Assembly: GCA_013397845.1 (NCBI GenBank) | Contig: VZTG01007436.1 | Location: 1,462,181-1,526,180, forward strand | Source of the DNA: Melanocharis versteri | Taxonomy: Eukaryota > Chordata > Aves > Passeriformes > Melanocharitidae | Direction: 5' to 3' | Length of the DNA stretch: 64,000 nt | In this document: positions 1 to 13,200 of the stretch, piece by piece | Layout: every line of letters starts with the position of its first letter | Position numbering within the stretch: the stretch's first letter is position 1 | The notes under the pieces: generated by a model | What the model was told of the DNA's origin: nothing | What the model saw: only the letters and a program-made list of their open reading frames with translations | Databases searched by the model: none | Position numbers and translations under genes: made by a program

Positions 1-1214
1 GCATTTGAAAAATTAGGGTGTCTGTGGAATTATGAACACATTCTGTAAACACCTCTTACACTGTTCTTTTCCAAAGTCTGGTGTTAAGATGTTTTACAGT
101 TTGCTCTAACAAATATTGAAATATAACAGAAATACAGTCTAGTAATCACACTTTTTTAAAGCGTTGTTCAAAGTCATGCTTTGCTGTGGTCTGTAAACAG
201 AATTGAGGTGGGGATGAAGTGGGACCATGGAGGAGTTTTTTAAGATGAAATTTATTTTAACTAAGAGCATTTCAGCATTTCCTTTCTCACATGACAATCC
301 TAGAAGTACTGTTTTGTTACTGCTGGGGATGTGGCAAACAGTGGAAGGTGAAAATACGAGACGGAGGTTGGAGAGGAGCTGGTTTTTTTGAAAGGCTTTA
401 TTGGAGAGGTGTATTCTCAGAGTACACTTAGGAAGATTTAAGGATCTGTGTAAAACAGGTCTGTTTCATTTATTAGATGTGGTGGCCCATGTTGAATCAT
501 TCTCTGTTGTGGGGTGTTCTACTCTTGACTGACTTGTGTACCCCAGTACAGAACACTGTATCAGTCTCCTCATTGTTTTGTGATGGTGTTTACAGATGCC
601 CCGTGTCCAAATGAAAGGCTGAATTACCTACTTTTTCTTTTCTTTTTTCTTTTTTTTTTCCTTTAGGAATGAATTTAAAGTGCCTGTGGTAGCTGTGAAT
701 TTGAGAGGGAGCCTGACTGCTGCTGCTGCTTATTTTCTGTTCTTTTCTTGATGATTGATTATGTTGCTGACCCCAAGGCTTGAGTTTGGCCTCTCCTAAA
801 TAACTAATAAGGAGCATTCTGTCAAGCTGAGATTTAGATGAGGGGGGAATGAAGATGGATTTTAAATCAAGCTCAGTTGACTTAAGATTATTCCAAGAAA
901 ATCAGCCTCTTGGGATTTCTTGGCATCACTTTTATATAGCTTTAAGACACTGTACATTTATCAGAATTGCAAAAGAAAGCAGACATGTCACTTCAGATAC
1001 AAAAGCTAAGGCTGTTTTAACTGAACAGCATCTTTATTCCAGATAGCATTGAAAACAGTGAAAAGGCAAGGCTAAACATGGTAAGAATGATACTAAGTAT
1101 TTGTTGGACAAAGCTGTATAGATAGGGCATTAGTGAACATGGAAAGCCATGTACTGAAGACTGGTGGCTGAAAACAGATTTTAATTAAGTAATGCATCTT
1201 TAATGATTTAAATT

Positions 1215-1570
1215 TTTAGAGAGGGTAAGGTAGCCTGGAAGGAAGACAGAAATTGTCTGAATTGGTAGGGCTCAGGTTAGGAAAGCCAAAGCCCTGATAA
1301 AGTTAAATCTAGCTGGGGACATTGAGGGCAACAAGAAAATCTATAGATACATTAGTGATAAGAGGAAGAATAAGGGAAATGTGAGCCCTGTCTGGAAGGA
1401 AATGGGGGACCTGGTTACCCAGGATATAAAGAAGGCGGGGGTACTCTATGGCTTTCTTGCCTTGGTCTTCAGCCGTGAGTGCTCCAAGCACATGGCCCAG
1501 GCAGGAAAAGGCAAAGGCCTGTCACACTGTTGTTAAGGCACAGGGAGAACCCCGTGGCCTCCTTAACGAA
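1215..1570 (+). mobile_element. CR1 LINE fragment, endonuclease-RT linker and start of RT
   Basis: Read on the + strand, the stretch from about 1277 gives VRKAKAL, then KLNLAGDIEGNKK, YRYISDKRK, EMGDLVTQDIKKAGVL and LALVFS. This order is typical of CR1 ORF2 between the endonuclease and reverse transcriptase, where the usual form is close to 'NKKGFYRYISSKRKTKENVGPL...GDLVTQDMEKAEVLNAFF'. The DNA after it (to about 1570) resembles the CR1 stretch that follows, with decayed coding sense. It is a dead, 5'- and 3'-truncated copy in the same orientation as KAT6B. Boundaries are approximate because the match was judged by eye against remembered CR1 sequence. Confidence 0.8.
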
Positions 1571-4500
1571 TGTCCTGCTTCCAGTGCCAGCATTTTTATC
1601 AGTCAGTTCTACCTCCTTTTAAAGAAATTTTATTTTTCCCTTGTTTACTGCTGTTTTGAGTCACAGTAGATATTTAGCAGATTACTGTGTCTTGGGCTTA
1701 GCTTTTTGAAGTGTGCTGCAATAGGTACATTTGTGTTCGATGCTTGGTAGATACTACACCCTTTCTTATGCAATTTCTGTATATGTTGACTAACCAGGTA
1801 TTACCATCAAATTTAATCATAACCTTCTTCACCTGTTGTGGTTTTTTTCTTCTAAATTTTACTTAGTTAATTCCCTGTTACACAGCATGCTTTAGAAGAG
1901 CGAATGAACAGCAATGACGTTTTGCTGCTCCCGTCAGACAAATGCAGCTTGCATCTTTTGTTGTGTCTTACGGAGTATGTGTGTCATGACCACTGACCTG
2001 AGCAAACACAGTGCTTGCAGTGATTTCTTAGATGTGCCTTTTGGCTTCTCAGTATTCAACTCCCCGTTGCACTTTTGTTCATGTTGTTTAGTAGTACTAG
2101 GCTATCCTTTGTAGGTATGAATAAAATAATGATAGGAAAAGCTCTTGGGCTCTGGAACTTTATCTGCTCTAAAACAGTTAAAACCATCTCTGATACAGTT
2201 TTGGTCCAGGGCATCTGTCACTTTCCAAGTGTGATAACAATCTTCCTGGGCCATGAGTGTGGAAGAATTATGTTAACAGCCAGGTTAACACTCCAGCTGA
2301 GAGTCAGAGCTTAATGGTAGGGACACCATCTGTGTGTGCTGGTTGGCCTCAGTGCCATGTAAAGATTCTGAGCACATTCAGTGTACTCATTATATTAGGC
2401 ATAGCCTCCTAGGTCCATCTTACTGTCTTGTCAGGGTCTTATAGAGGTACATAGAACCTGTAAGAAGGCAAGCAGTTAGTATTGTCTCATGAGCACATGA
2501 GATGAATTTTCAACCCAGTATTCATGTGCTGTCAGCATTAAACACCGGAAGGTAAAGGCAGTTCCTGAAGGGAATTAATTCAACAGTTACAGTTGTATAA
2601 GCAATTTACTGCTCAGTGTCATTTATTGAATAGTTTTTAAAGTGTAAATTTAAATAACTTAAGATACTGCTTATAAAATCAAGAACAATACAGTGTTAAT
2701 GATCTTCTAAACCACTTAACCTACTGACAAATTTATTCATCCAATTGATATTCAAGACTGATGCCCTTTGCACATACAAGTCTTGCTTTTAAGGGTACTT
2801 CAGTTCTCTTTCTCTTGCTTATGCTTTCACTCTGCTTATAAGTAGTCCACTTCATACACAAAACCTCCACTCAAGGGGTTTACTGGGGACTGGCACAGGT
2901 AAAATAAGTGTTAGCAAATTAATTCACTCAAAGGATGCCTTTTGTAGGTCTGACTGTAATGCAGTCATCTTTACCTTTCCTTTCCTTCATGAAGGGCATT
3001 TGTTTAGCCCTAACCTCTTCTGTGAAGCTTTCTATAAAGGAACTAAAGGTTTTGGGCCTCCTGTGTTGGGTTTACTTGAGGATGTGGAGAGGAATGAGAG
3101 CTGGCATTATTTCTTGTAACAATAATGAGAGAATCTTTGGCTTACTCTGTTCATCATGAAGAAAGCTTTTCTTTACTCTGACAAAGAAAAGAGAATGTAG
3201 CAGGTTGTTCACTGATCTGAGCATCTCAAGTTACAGCTAGTCTTTTTTTTTTTTTTAATAGTGTTTGTGTGGATCTTGGGATTGGGGTCCTTTGAAGCTG
3301 TTTCAAAAGTGCTTTCAAAGAGGGTACTAACACCTATTTGAGGTCCTCTATCTTTGACCTTCTTCCCACTGACATAGATAAGAACAGTTCAGAGGCACAC
3401 AGAACAGTTATGGAGAAAATGGTAACATGAATTACGGTTTTAGGAATTGTAAGTCTTAATAAGCTCACACTTTCACCTTACCTATTTCTGCCTTCCACTC
3501 ATGGTTGTACCTCTGAACTTGCAGTGTTGAGCTGACCTATCTGTATTGAGCTGTCCTGTCTGAATACTCTGCTGTTTTGGTATTTCTGACTACCCTTTTG
3601 GACCTGTGTCTTCACAACTTGTTCATGTAATATCAAAACAAAGGATGTGATGTTTTTTGTACAACAAAAAACATTATCTCTTAGGATAGCTTGAAATGTT
3701 GGTTTGAGGTAAATCTTCATTTTAGATACTGGTGTATTACTAAAACAGTTGCTAGTACTCGCTGTTCTTTCAGATCTTTGGCTTGATACAGAACATTGCA
3801 TGAAAACTCAGAAGTTCTTCCCTTCCATATTAAAGGATTTATTTTACTTGGTTTTGTTTCAAACAAAACAAACTTTAATGGAAAAGTGCTTGATTCCATC
3901 TGCCTGAGTCTGGTAATTAATTTGTGGGGGATGGCCTTTAAAGAGACGGAGAAGAACTCTGAACATACGAGGGTAACAGCTCACTGGTTGCTTCTTTTGT
4001 TCTGGATAGATTCTCATAAGTATGTTTTCTTCTGACACAAATATTAACAAAATATAAATAGTTAAATAGTGCTGGTTATGTAAGGGTTATATTCTGAGCA
4101 CAAGCTATTGCATAGGACCTTCCGCAAAGCTCTGATTTGGGAGTAGGGGTCTGTGAGAAGTAGACCTTTAAGCTGTTTCCAGCTTCCAGCAGTAGTTGAA
4201 TTTTGCTGTGACTCTCCTGTCTGCTCATGGTTTTCAGCTGTGTATTGGCATCTTTCGAGTGTGTTTCTGGAAGCCTTTCATAAGTACCTTGATTATATTT
4301 TCTGTAGAAGAGTTACTTCAGTGGTGTTGAGTTCCCTTTGCTATGTGTGGAATTGTATGTAAATGCTGGTATGTGTGATTGTGATGTGCATACATAAATA
4401 TGAACCTGAGATTGACAGGTTTCAGTTACACAGTGCGTGGCAAAAAGCTGTTATCCTTATAAATCAGACTGAAGTCCAGAATGGTAGTGTTACTTAGTTA

Positions 4501-5724
4501 CGCAGTGTTACTTTCTCATTTTGCAGATTTAGTGTGGATGTAGTTCTTAAAAGACTTCTGCTGTGAAGGCTACATGCAATCTAAAATTGTGGAAAGATCA
4601 GTAGACTAAAATCTGTTCTTGTGATCCGAGCAAACCTGCTCCTATTTGACTCCATTTGCATGACATTAGTACACAGTTCCTACCCCTTTGTTGCCCTCCA
4701 GCAGCTCTTGCAAGTGGTGATGTTTTTGGTCTAACTTCACTGGCAGATAGACCAGATCAGTGGACTTGATTGCTGACTGCTTAACAACATGATGGTATTA
4801 ATAACCAATATGATGCAAATCCTTAGTTACAGGTATTGTTGTTCTAATTTTTTAGAGGGCATACTCATGCTAGATATAATACTATCTTATAGAAAAATAG
4901 TGTTTAAAATGGGCAGAAATGCATCTAGAATATTAATATAAAAGCACAGACATCTTGAACCCTTCCCAACCATTGTCTGGATTCAAGTTCATAGGAGTGC
5001 TCTCCAAGATGAATCCTTCCTTAATAGTGTATGCTGACTTCTTGGTGAAGTTTCTTATAATCATCTACCTTAACACTTCATGGAGAGATCCGTACTTGTT
5101 TTAAGTGATTTTTCACTTTTGTGTAACAATAGAAAAAGATGCAAATGCAATGACCCTTGCTGTAAACTCAGTACACAGTAAAATACAATAGAATATTGAT
5201 ATTAGTTTCTTGTACTGAGCAATATTTAGACTAAATAGCAGAAAATGGGACAAGATACTGCATTTTAGAGCTATGTGATAGTGGTTAAGGAGAAATACAA
5301 CAAATTTGTTTCCTAATACATTTTGAGCAATTTGGAGCATAGCATGGAAGGAGGGAGGATATTGATGCATCCTGAGTTCAGAAGGTGATTGAACGTGGTA
5401 ACAAACTGGTGGATAGCGCCCATGACAAACACATGCAAACCTTACAATTAATGGAACAGTTGGACCAGAATCCGTTGTCCTGAGGGTCAGAGAGCTGTTA
5501 GGAGTTGACACAAGTAAGAGGGTGATATGTCACAGGCATCAGTTGGAATGACCACACTGGCACGTCAGAAATTAATTTGGACAGCTCTTCTAGGGGCATA
5601 AATAGCCGTCCTGGTCTTGGGCTTATTGGAGAATGGCATTTTTAAGAGATAATGTGATTGGAGTGGGCAGGGGAAGGGGGTGCTCTTGCTTTGCGTTTGA
5701 GATGCCATTATTCCAGTTTTTCAT

Positions 5725-6980
5725 GTCCTGTAGACAAAAAGGTGGAATTAGAAGACTGTACTTTGTCCTTGAGCTATAACCTCACCGGGGTTACAGAGAT
5801 GCAGTGGGTAGCTCGTAAGACTGGACTGCTCAATAGACGTATCACAGTCTCTTCAGGGACAGGCAGGGAAGCCAAGGAGGGGAGGTTGTGCTCTACACAA
5901 AGGAGTTCCTTGGAAGCATGGTTCTCTGCTGTGGAATGGTTCATAGGCCTGTCAAGCCTGTATGCCTCAGAATCAGAGGACAGGGCAGCAGCCATTAATG
6001 CTGTGCTGGGCATTTGTTGTACAACAGAAACCTGATCAAAAAAAGGGAAGAGGATGAACCTTCCAAGCAACTGGGTGGTATTTGCTAGTGAAAGGCCTTT
6101 TTTCCCAAGGACTATTTTGAAACTGTTCTGCAAGGACAGCCGGATACTTGGGACACTTTTTAGACACAGATTTTGGAAGGACCTGCTAGGGCAAATTTGG
6201 CATTTGGCAGCCCAGGCTGTAGTGGCTGGGAAATAGTAGGGTTTCAGATCCTGAGAGAAATTAGGAGGGTAACTCTCAGACTAAGGTGCAGAATTTTGTC
6301 TTGTTTAAAGAACTGCTGAGTGGTGTCCTCCAGGAGGTTTACTGTGAAGAGCAAAGGAGTGCAGGACGTGTTGATCTCTGGAGACAGCTTCCTTAGACTG
6401 CAAAAATTACTTATTCTAATGTGCATGACAATAGCAGGTGTGACAGTAAGCCTGCTAGGCTGCAGGGAGAGTTCCTGACTTTGGCAAAACTGAAGCCTAT
6501 AAAAGGCACATTGCTTACATGTGCAGCAATGATAAGCCAAAGCTTGGTTGGAGTTGAAGTTGAGGGAGGTGGGGAGTAACAAAATGTGGAGCTCTTAGAA
6601 GTATGTGGACAGCCCAAGGAAGAGTAAGCAGAACATGGCCCTGCTGATGAATGGAATAAGCATGGTGTGATAACAGAGGGGTGTGGTGTGGATCTCAGAA
6701 GGGATCTGAGGTACTCTGTACTTTCTTGACTGGACCTGTTCTCAGGTGTGACAATTTAAGCAGCAGAGTGAGATGCCATCTTTGCTAGAGGAAGATTGAG
6801 TTACAGAGTACTTAAGTAAAATGGTGAGATTCAACCTAGGGAACTGGCTGACATGACTCCAACACGTCTCCCCATTCTCTTTGAGAAGTCAGGGAAACTG
6901 GAACATCCTTAGTAACTGAAGGATGACAAATGTTACACGCATCTTTAAGAAACTCAAGCAAGATGAATGAGTGAAATAAA
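5725..6980 (+). mobile_element. CR1 LINE fragment spanning endonuclease to early RT
   Basis: A long, decayed CR1 ORF2 copy. Around 5740-5810 it reads KVELEDCTLSLSYNLTGVTE, the start of a CR1 apurinic-type endonuclease. Near 6000-6075 a shifted frame resembles the 'GICYRPPDQ...EAFFKQL' segment. Near 6250-6400 the DNA follows the CR1 linker ('atcctgagagaaattagg', 'gaagagcaaaggagtgcag'). Near 6838-6970 the bases resemble the CR1 RT segment 'LFEKSW..GEVPEDWKKANVTPIFKK'. Frameshifts and stops interrupt it, and there are probably internal deletions. The 125-codon open frame at 5658-6035 and the antisense frame at 5774-6133 are by-products of this fossil, not genes. Ends are approximate. Confidence 0.75.
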
Positions 6981-9220
6981 TGGTTGTGTATCACAAAGGT
7001 TATAGAGCATATGACTTGGTATAAGTCACATAACATGGGTCTGTATAAATTCTGTCTGCAGGTATTTCCATATGTGCTATCTTCTGAAACTTGATTGTTA
7101 GCATTCCATTACCTCATGATAGGAGAACTTTGGAAGTAAACTTCAGGAAGTTTGGAAGTAAAGTGCTGTCAGCAGGCTGTCATTTAGGCACTGTTGTGCA
7201 TAGGTGCATTTTGAAGTGGACTTGATAATGTGGTACTTAACATTGGCAGCTTTCCTCAAGCCTATTTATAGGATCAGTGGTGTTTTCCTATTGTTAGTAT
7301 AGCTGAACAGGTCCAGAAAGATGAAATGGGATTTGGTTATGCATTGACCACAATTCTGTGTAGCTGTTCAAATCAGTTTGATTGCAGTGGCCTTAGTGCA
7401 TGGCTGGAGAGCAAGATTGTCCTTTAGAATGGCACATTGTGTCTTGGCTGTCTGTATTGTCCTGATTCAGTTGGGCCATTTACAGCTCGCTGCTGTGTCC
7501 CAGCACATACCGATGACAGCTCGTAGGCAAAGGGAAGCTGATGGCACTTCACCTTATTATGGCTTGCTGTATGTTGTAGCAGCTCCGTAGCTGTTTCATA
7601 ACTGACAACCTGACACTTGTTCTAAGCTATGTCATTCCTGTTTGAGTTGAAACCTGATTTTAAAACGGCCTTTCTATGCAGGCTAGGCTTGAGCAAGTTT
7701 GGAACCATTTAAGTTTGCCTTTTTGTTTTGCTGTGAGGCAAATTACCGTGGTAAAAGAGACTCCATGTTGGAAGCCAGATTAACAGATTTGAATATGCTT
7801 CTTCATATGGTCTGTTCCTCAGCCTGATTCTCAGTCATTACATATTACAAGCATACAGGCTGATTTTCTGGGTTTAAAAATGATAGGAAGATTATTCAGA
7901 TATGATAATGCAGTCTTTGTTTTGTGGGTATTCTAATACATACGCAATAAATTAAGGGTTTTGCAATAATATGTCTCTTAAATGTTGATCCTTTGTACTT
8001 TAAGAGGTGGAGACTCAGTTTCTTTCATGTAAATGAAGTAAAGATTATCAATGTAGAAAAATAGGAATTTTTCTCTTTGAAGGTGCCATGGTGATGCTCA
8101 TATAATTTTACTAGGACGTGTGGAAGATGATAGCAAAAATGAAATCTTTATTATGTTCAGCAGGGTTTTATCAAGACAGCTTCTTCTTGTGCCTTTTAAA
8201 CCGAGTCCTCTCTTGTTCAAAGGCTAGTAGTGGGTTAATAGCCACTGGCAGGGTTACTCCTGAAAGACCCAGGAGTTATTCTGGTCCAGGGACCTTTGCT
8301 ATATTGCATTTCCTGTATGGTTTTTCTCGTGTAAGAGTTGTTCCTATTGAAGAGCTACATGTGTTAAGTTTATTAATAATTCTGTGAATGTGGAGGTATG
8401 AAACAAGATGTAAACATTTCTCTGTAATGATTTTTTGCAGTGAAGCAAAGGTCTCATTTTCCTGCATTAAGCTACCATTGGTGTGGTTGTGTTTTTGAGA
8501 GAAAGATTCTGTTTGGTTGCAGCTTTTCTTTAAGGTAAAAGCCAATCTAATCTGAAGATATTTTAAGAAAAGTGAAGATACAAGTTTGAATTACAAAATT
8601 CGAGTGGAAAATTCTGTTCTTTAGAACAACTAGGCTAATCCAAGATAAGGGCTGGAATACTCTGGTAGGACACATTATACTTTAAAGATATTTGTCTTTT
8701 TGATGTTTCTTTTGTAAAGTGAGCACTGTCTCAATTACAAGAATATAACAGACTTTCTTTGCTAGTATTTGTAACCTTCTTATTCAGAGAGATTGATATG
8801 ATTGATTTCCTAGAAAGTGGTATTGAACATGACTTCTTAAGATCAGAACTGTTTGTCTCCAGTGCGTGATGTGATTGATACATAAGACACATAAAACTGT
8901 TTCCTTGATCACAGGCTCTCTGATAAAATACTTTTCAAATTTTCAGTGTAAACTGTTATTTCCAGCTTTTTTGTAGCAGACAAAAAAATCTGTTCTAGCT
9001 AAAAAGTAGGACTCATTAATCCCTACCCTTGGGGTCCACTTTGAAGACTGTTTGTTTTGGTTTTTAGCCTCCATAAGTGAAAAGCAAATACATGGATTTG
9101 TTGCTAGTAGCATAGGAGAAAGGAACTGCAATTTGTAAGTACTTGTCCAGGCACAGAATGAGATTCAGTACTCTATTTTCTATTCAGGTACATTTTTGCT
9201 GATTCTGTTTCTGCTGAAGA

Positions 9221-9252
9221 CAATGCACTGCACTGCAATGCAATGCACTGAT
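9221..9252. repeat. Short imperfect tandem repeat (CAATGCACTG / CACTGCAATG units)
   Basis: About three and a half units built from 'caatgcactg' and 'cactgcaatg' follow one another. It lies in the large KAT6B intron and is too short to suggest function. Confidence 0.7.
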
Positions 9253-10070
9253 GTTTCAGAACAGTAGTTGAACATCATACATGATGTCCTCACAAGAGTG
9301 AAGTGCCTCTCTTTGTGGCACTGCTCTCAAAGAACCTGCCTGTCTGTAAGCAGTGAAGTTCAAGGAATGGAGGAATTGTGTTAGATCAGTGCAGTGTCCA
9401 TGGCATATGGCATTGTTGTTCGTGGTGACGTTGCTAGGTCAGATACTCCGTTAAGGAAGCACACGGATAATGGAACACAGGAAGTTATACTAGAGTTTCA
9501 GCTAGTGGCATCTTCTGGAGAATACTGCATTGAAGCTGCCTCAGGATGCTCTGGATGGATTATATTCTGGCTGTGTGGAATTTTCAGTAAAATGTACAGC
9601 TGTTTGCTCTTTAGCTAAACAAAGTAATCTTCGTATTTAATAATAAAATACAGCATTTCTAGGACTGTTCTAGGTGGTTTTAAAGTAGAAATAGTAAATA
9701 CAATTACATCAGAAAGACTTGTTCAAACTTTCATATTAGCTGAGTTCCCCAGCTTCTCAGGTGAGTAGGAAATCACAAAGTCTTCATTCAATGCTGTGCA
9801 GTTTGCATACCGTGGTTTGGCTGTTGCTGTGTGTAACTGAGCCACAGTGTGACCATGCTGTGTGGTGTGAAAATGAACAAGTGTAATTCAGACACTTACA
9901 TCCAGTTCACAAGTCGGGCTTTTTGGTTTGCTTGCATCAAGATTAATTCCTTAGCTTACTGAAAGCCTGATGGCTTTATAATGATTGTGGTCAGTGTTAA
10001 TTGCACTCAAGGAAACGTAACATTTCAATCTAGATGTCTGTTCTTTGACTATTCGTCATAAATTGTGGAT

Positions 10071-10255
10071 GTGAGGGTGGCTGAGCACTAGAACAGGTTG
10101 CCTGGAGAAGTAGTCTGCTGTCCCAGAGATGTTCAGAAGCTGTCAGGACACAATCCTGAGTAACGTGCTGTAGGGAGGACCCTGCTGGAGCAGGGAGGTT
10201 GGCCTAGATGACCTCCAGTGGTCCCTTCCAACCTTAACTATTCTGTGAAATGAAA
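10071..10255 (+). mobile_element. CR1 LINE 3' end
   Basis: The order 'gcactagaacaggttgcctg', then 'gatgttcagaagctgtcagg', then 'gcagggaggttggcctagat', 'gacctccagtggtcccttcc' and a terminal 'aactattctgtgaaatga' is the conserved 3' UTR of bird CR1 elements, including the octamer-like end close to ATTCTGTG. It is 5'-truncated, as most CR1 insertions are, and has the same orientation as KAT6B. Confidence 0.92.
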
Positions 10256-13200
10256 TGGTAAATGGCTTTGTTCATTGCTGTAGAACATAAAGCATGTATT
10301 GAGAGCACTCATATTGCAGGAGTGTCTTTAAAAAAATCTTCAAACTTCATTTGACTTCTTTCTGTCAGTTTTAGTTTGTTCATTTGGTCTTTCCCAGTAT
10401 ACCAGTTGTTTAATGTCTGTTTGCTGCTGCTTTGTATTTCACTGGCCTCTGTTCAGGCTGCATCTCTATTGTCTCGCACCTCTGAAGGCTAGCCTGCATT
10501 TGCTACCATGTTAAAAGCAAAAGAACAAATGTGTTCCTTCAATAGACAAAAAAATTCAATTCAGCTGTCTCAAGCTAAATTTAAAACTGTGTTGTGATTT
10601 ATGCTTAATATTATAAAGCTGAGGTAGTGATGTTTAGAAGCGTGTGTGGTAGGGAAAGAAGGTTGTGTCTTGGGCATTTGGAGGTACGAGACTTAATGAA
10701 AGAGCTGCCCATAGCGGTTTGTAACTTGAAGTATGCATAAAACTGTTTTCATGCCATAAGAGTGCAGGGGGGCTGATCTGATCCTGATTTTTAGAAGATG
10801 TTCACGAGAGAGCTGGTGAGATACAAGTCTGTTTGCCTCACAGCAGACATGACAATAAATTTCTCCTAGTGATCACACAGGTAAATGGATCACACAGTGA
10901 ATGGAGGAGGAAGTCCTACTCTGCACTGCTTGCGAGAGGAAGTGATACTTAACAAATCTTACCAAGTTCTTAAAAAATGCCAAAAAGTGTGGACATCAAA
11001 CTCATCTGGTTGGTTCCAGTTGTTTGGATGAAGCCAGACTAATTTTGTTTGCATGTGTTTCAGGTGGTGGTTGCCAGTTTGAGTCTGTCCCTTGGATTTC
11101 TGTGTTGGCCACTGTCCTGCTATCAAGCTGGACCTCTGATCTCATGCTGTTTAACTTGTTTGAAGATATAGAACCAAGCATGATAAAATCAGTAGTTAAC
11201 TAACTGAAAGTTTCTGGAGACTGGCACAGATGTATTAAAGTTACTGTTTCCACATAAGTGTGTTGTGGATTCTGTAGCTATTTCAGGGGCATTACTAGGA
11301 ATGCTTAGATTGAAATTACAAGATAATTACAAGTCAGTTTGTTTAAATGTACGTTTTAATGCCTAATTATCTCCTTAATTTGTGTTGAAGGCATAAAATT
11401 TATGTATGTTATACTAACTTTCCCTTTCTCAGATTGCATTTCTTCTAATTGTTTCAAATCTTGGATAAGATGAAACCTTAGTGATTCTGGGGAGGTTTGC
11501 GTGACAGAAATCAAAGGCTGTAAATCGCATTTGGCACTTTACTTTGCTGTGGAGGATAGAGATAAGGCAAGAAATAAAAATCATTAATGGTATTTTGGCT
11601 GTTGAATTTTGCGATACTGTCACTCATATGCCCAGAAGATAAGATAGATGATTCTTTATTCTTGATGAGGTCTTACATTCTGTTGTGATTTTCTTTTTTT
11701 GTGTAGCATACAGTCTGACTTGTTTACTCTTGGAGGTGGGTGGTGAGGAGCTCTGTTTTGTCCTGTGAGTGTTGCTATTGTTCATTATCGGATCTCAAGG
11801 ATTATACCTTAAGAAAGTTATTTCAGGTTGCCACTTGGAGGCTATCCATTATTAAGATTAGGTAGATACAGTTGAGACTGTGGGTATCTGTTTAACAGGG
11901 GCATATTGTGCTCATTTCAAATGCTTCAGGATAGATACATGTGCTACTAACATCAGTGTTTTTTATTTACCTGCAACTTAGACCAATTACTTGGCACTTC
12001 CTTGGTGAGTTTAATTTAATAGGTGTCATTCAAATCACAGAATCTGTTGAGACTTTCCATTCAGTGCTTGCTACATGTAACCGAGACTATTACCTCTGAT
12101 TTATATTTTTGATCCTCTAGAACATGAGTATCTTGGAAAGGTTATATTTTAGAAAGGTAAGGGAAGAATACTGACAGATGTTACTGCCGTGCAAGTAGCT
12201 TCACTGCTTTAATGTACAGTGAAATGACCACTAAGAAAGAGTCTCTAAATCCCCAGACACAGGAAAGATACAGTGAGCTGGGATGTACTAGTAAAACTCT
12301 GAAGGTACTTGTGGATGCCTAACTCATGATTCCAAACTCTTGTTTGCATAGTGTTTTTTTATTCCACTTCATAATATGTTTACCAAGAAATTATAGGTGC
12401 AGCCCCCTTATACATGAAGAAAATGAAAGTAGAGGAAGAATTTTTGTCAAAGTAGCTTCAAAGTGTAGTGAAATGCAAGAATGAAATCTAGGTCTTGCAA
12501 ATACCCTACAAACACTTTCTATTAGTGCCCAAGACTTCTTGAATGTGAAGTTGGTAGGGTAAACTGTAAAGTTCCTTGAAGCAACTCTTCCTCATGGATT
12601 TATTTTTAAAATCTAGGTTATTCTCCCTCTCTTTTCCTATTTTGAGGCTTCTATCACTACTTCTGCTACCTCTGTTTTGCATGGTTTTTTATGGGCAGCG
12701 ACATTTTAGTATAAAACTTGATTTTGTATGTTGTACACAAGGTGATCCAGAATTCTTTCTTGATACAAGTGAAGCTTTGTTTAAAATTCAGCGGAATAGG
12801 CTATATACTATAGGTGTGCTTTTGTGCAGTTAGAATTAAAGCAACAATTCTTTACCTTCAATCTATTCAGGTTGCACTGTGGTGTTGAATGAAATTCGAT
12901 ATTTCCTGTCGACAGTAGTTTCATGTAGTACCAAGATGTGCTAAAATGTATCATCTAGTTATAAAAAAGTTTAATAATCTGCAAGTTTAAATGCTAAGAT
13001 ATCTTCATTTCCTTAATTTTTATGGTAATGTTTCTTCTGTAAAACAAAATAAATTTACTCGCTGAGTTTCCGGTGGTACCATGCAGATGTAGGCAGGCTT
13101 CATGTAGCTCTGTAGAAGTAGGCAGATATGGGAGGGTATTCCTGAAGCTCTGGCATTTCATCACAAATAATGCTAATAGATATGAAAGGCACTCCACCTA

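Noticed and set aside
5658..6133. Open frames of 125 (+) and 119 (-) codons, gene-like in length
   Set aside because: The + frame reads as a decayed CR1 endonuclease (VELEDC...GVTE) with frameshifts, and the antisense frame is its shadow.
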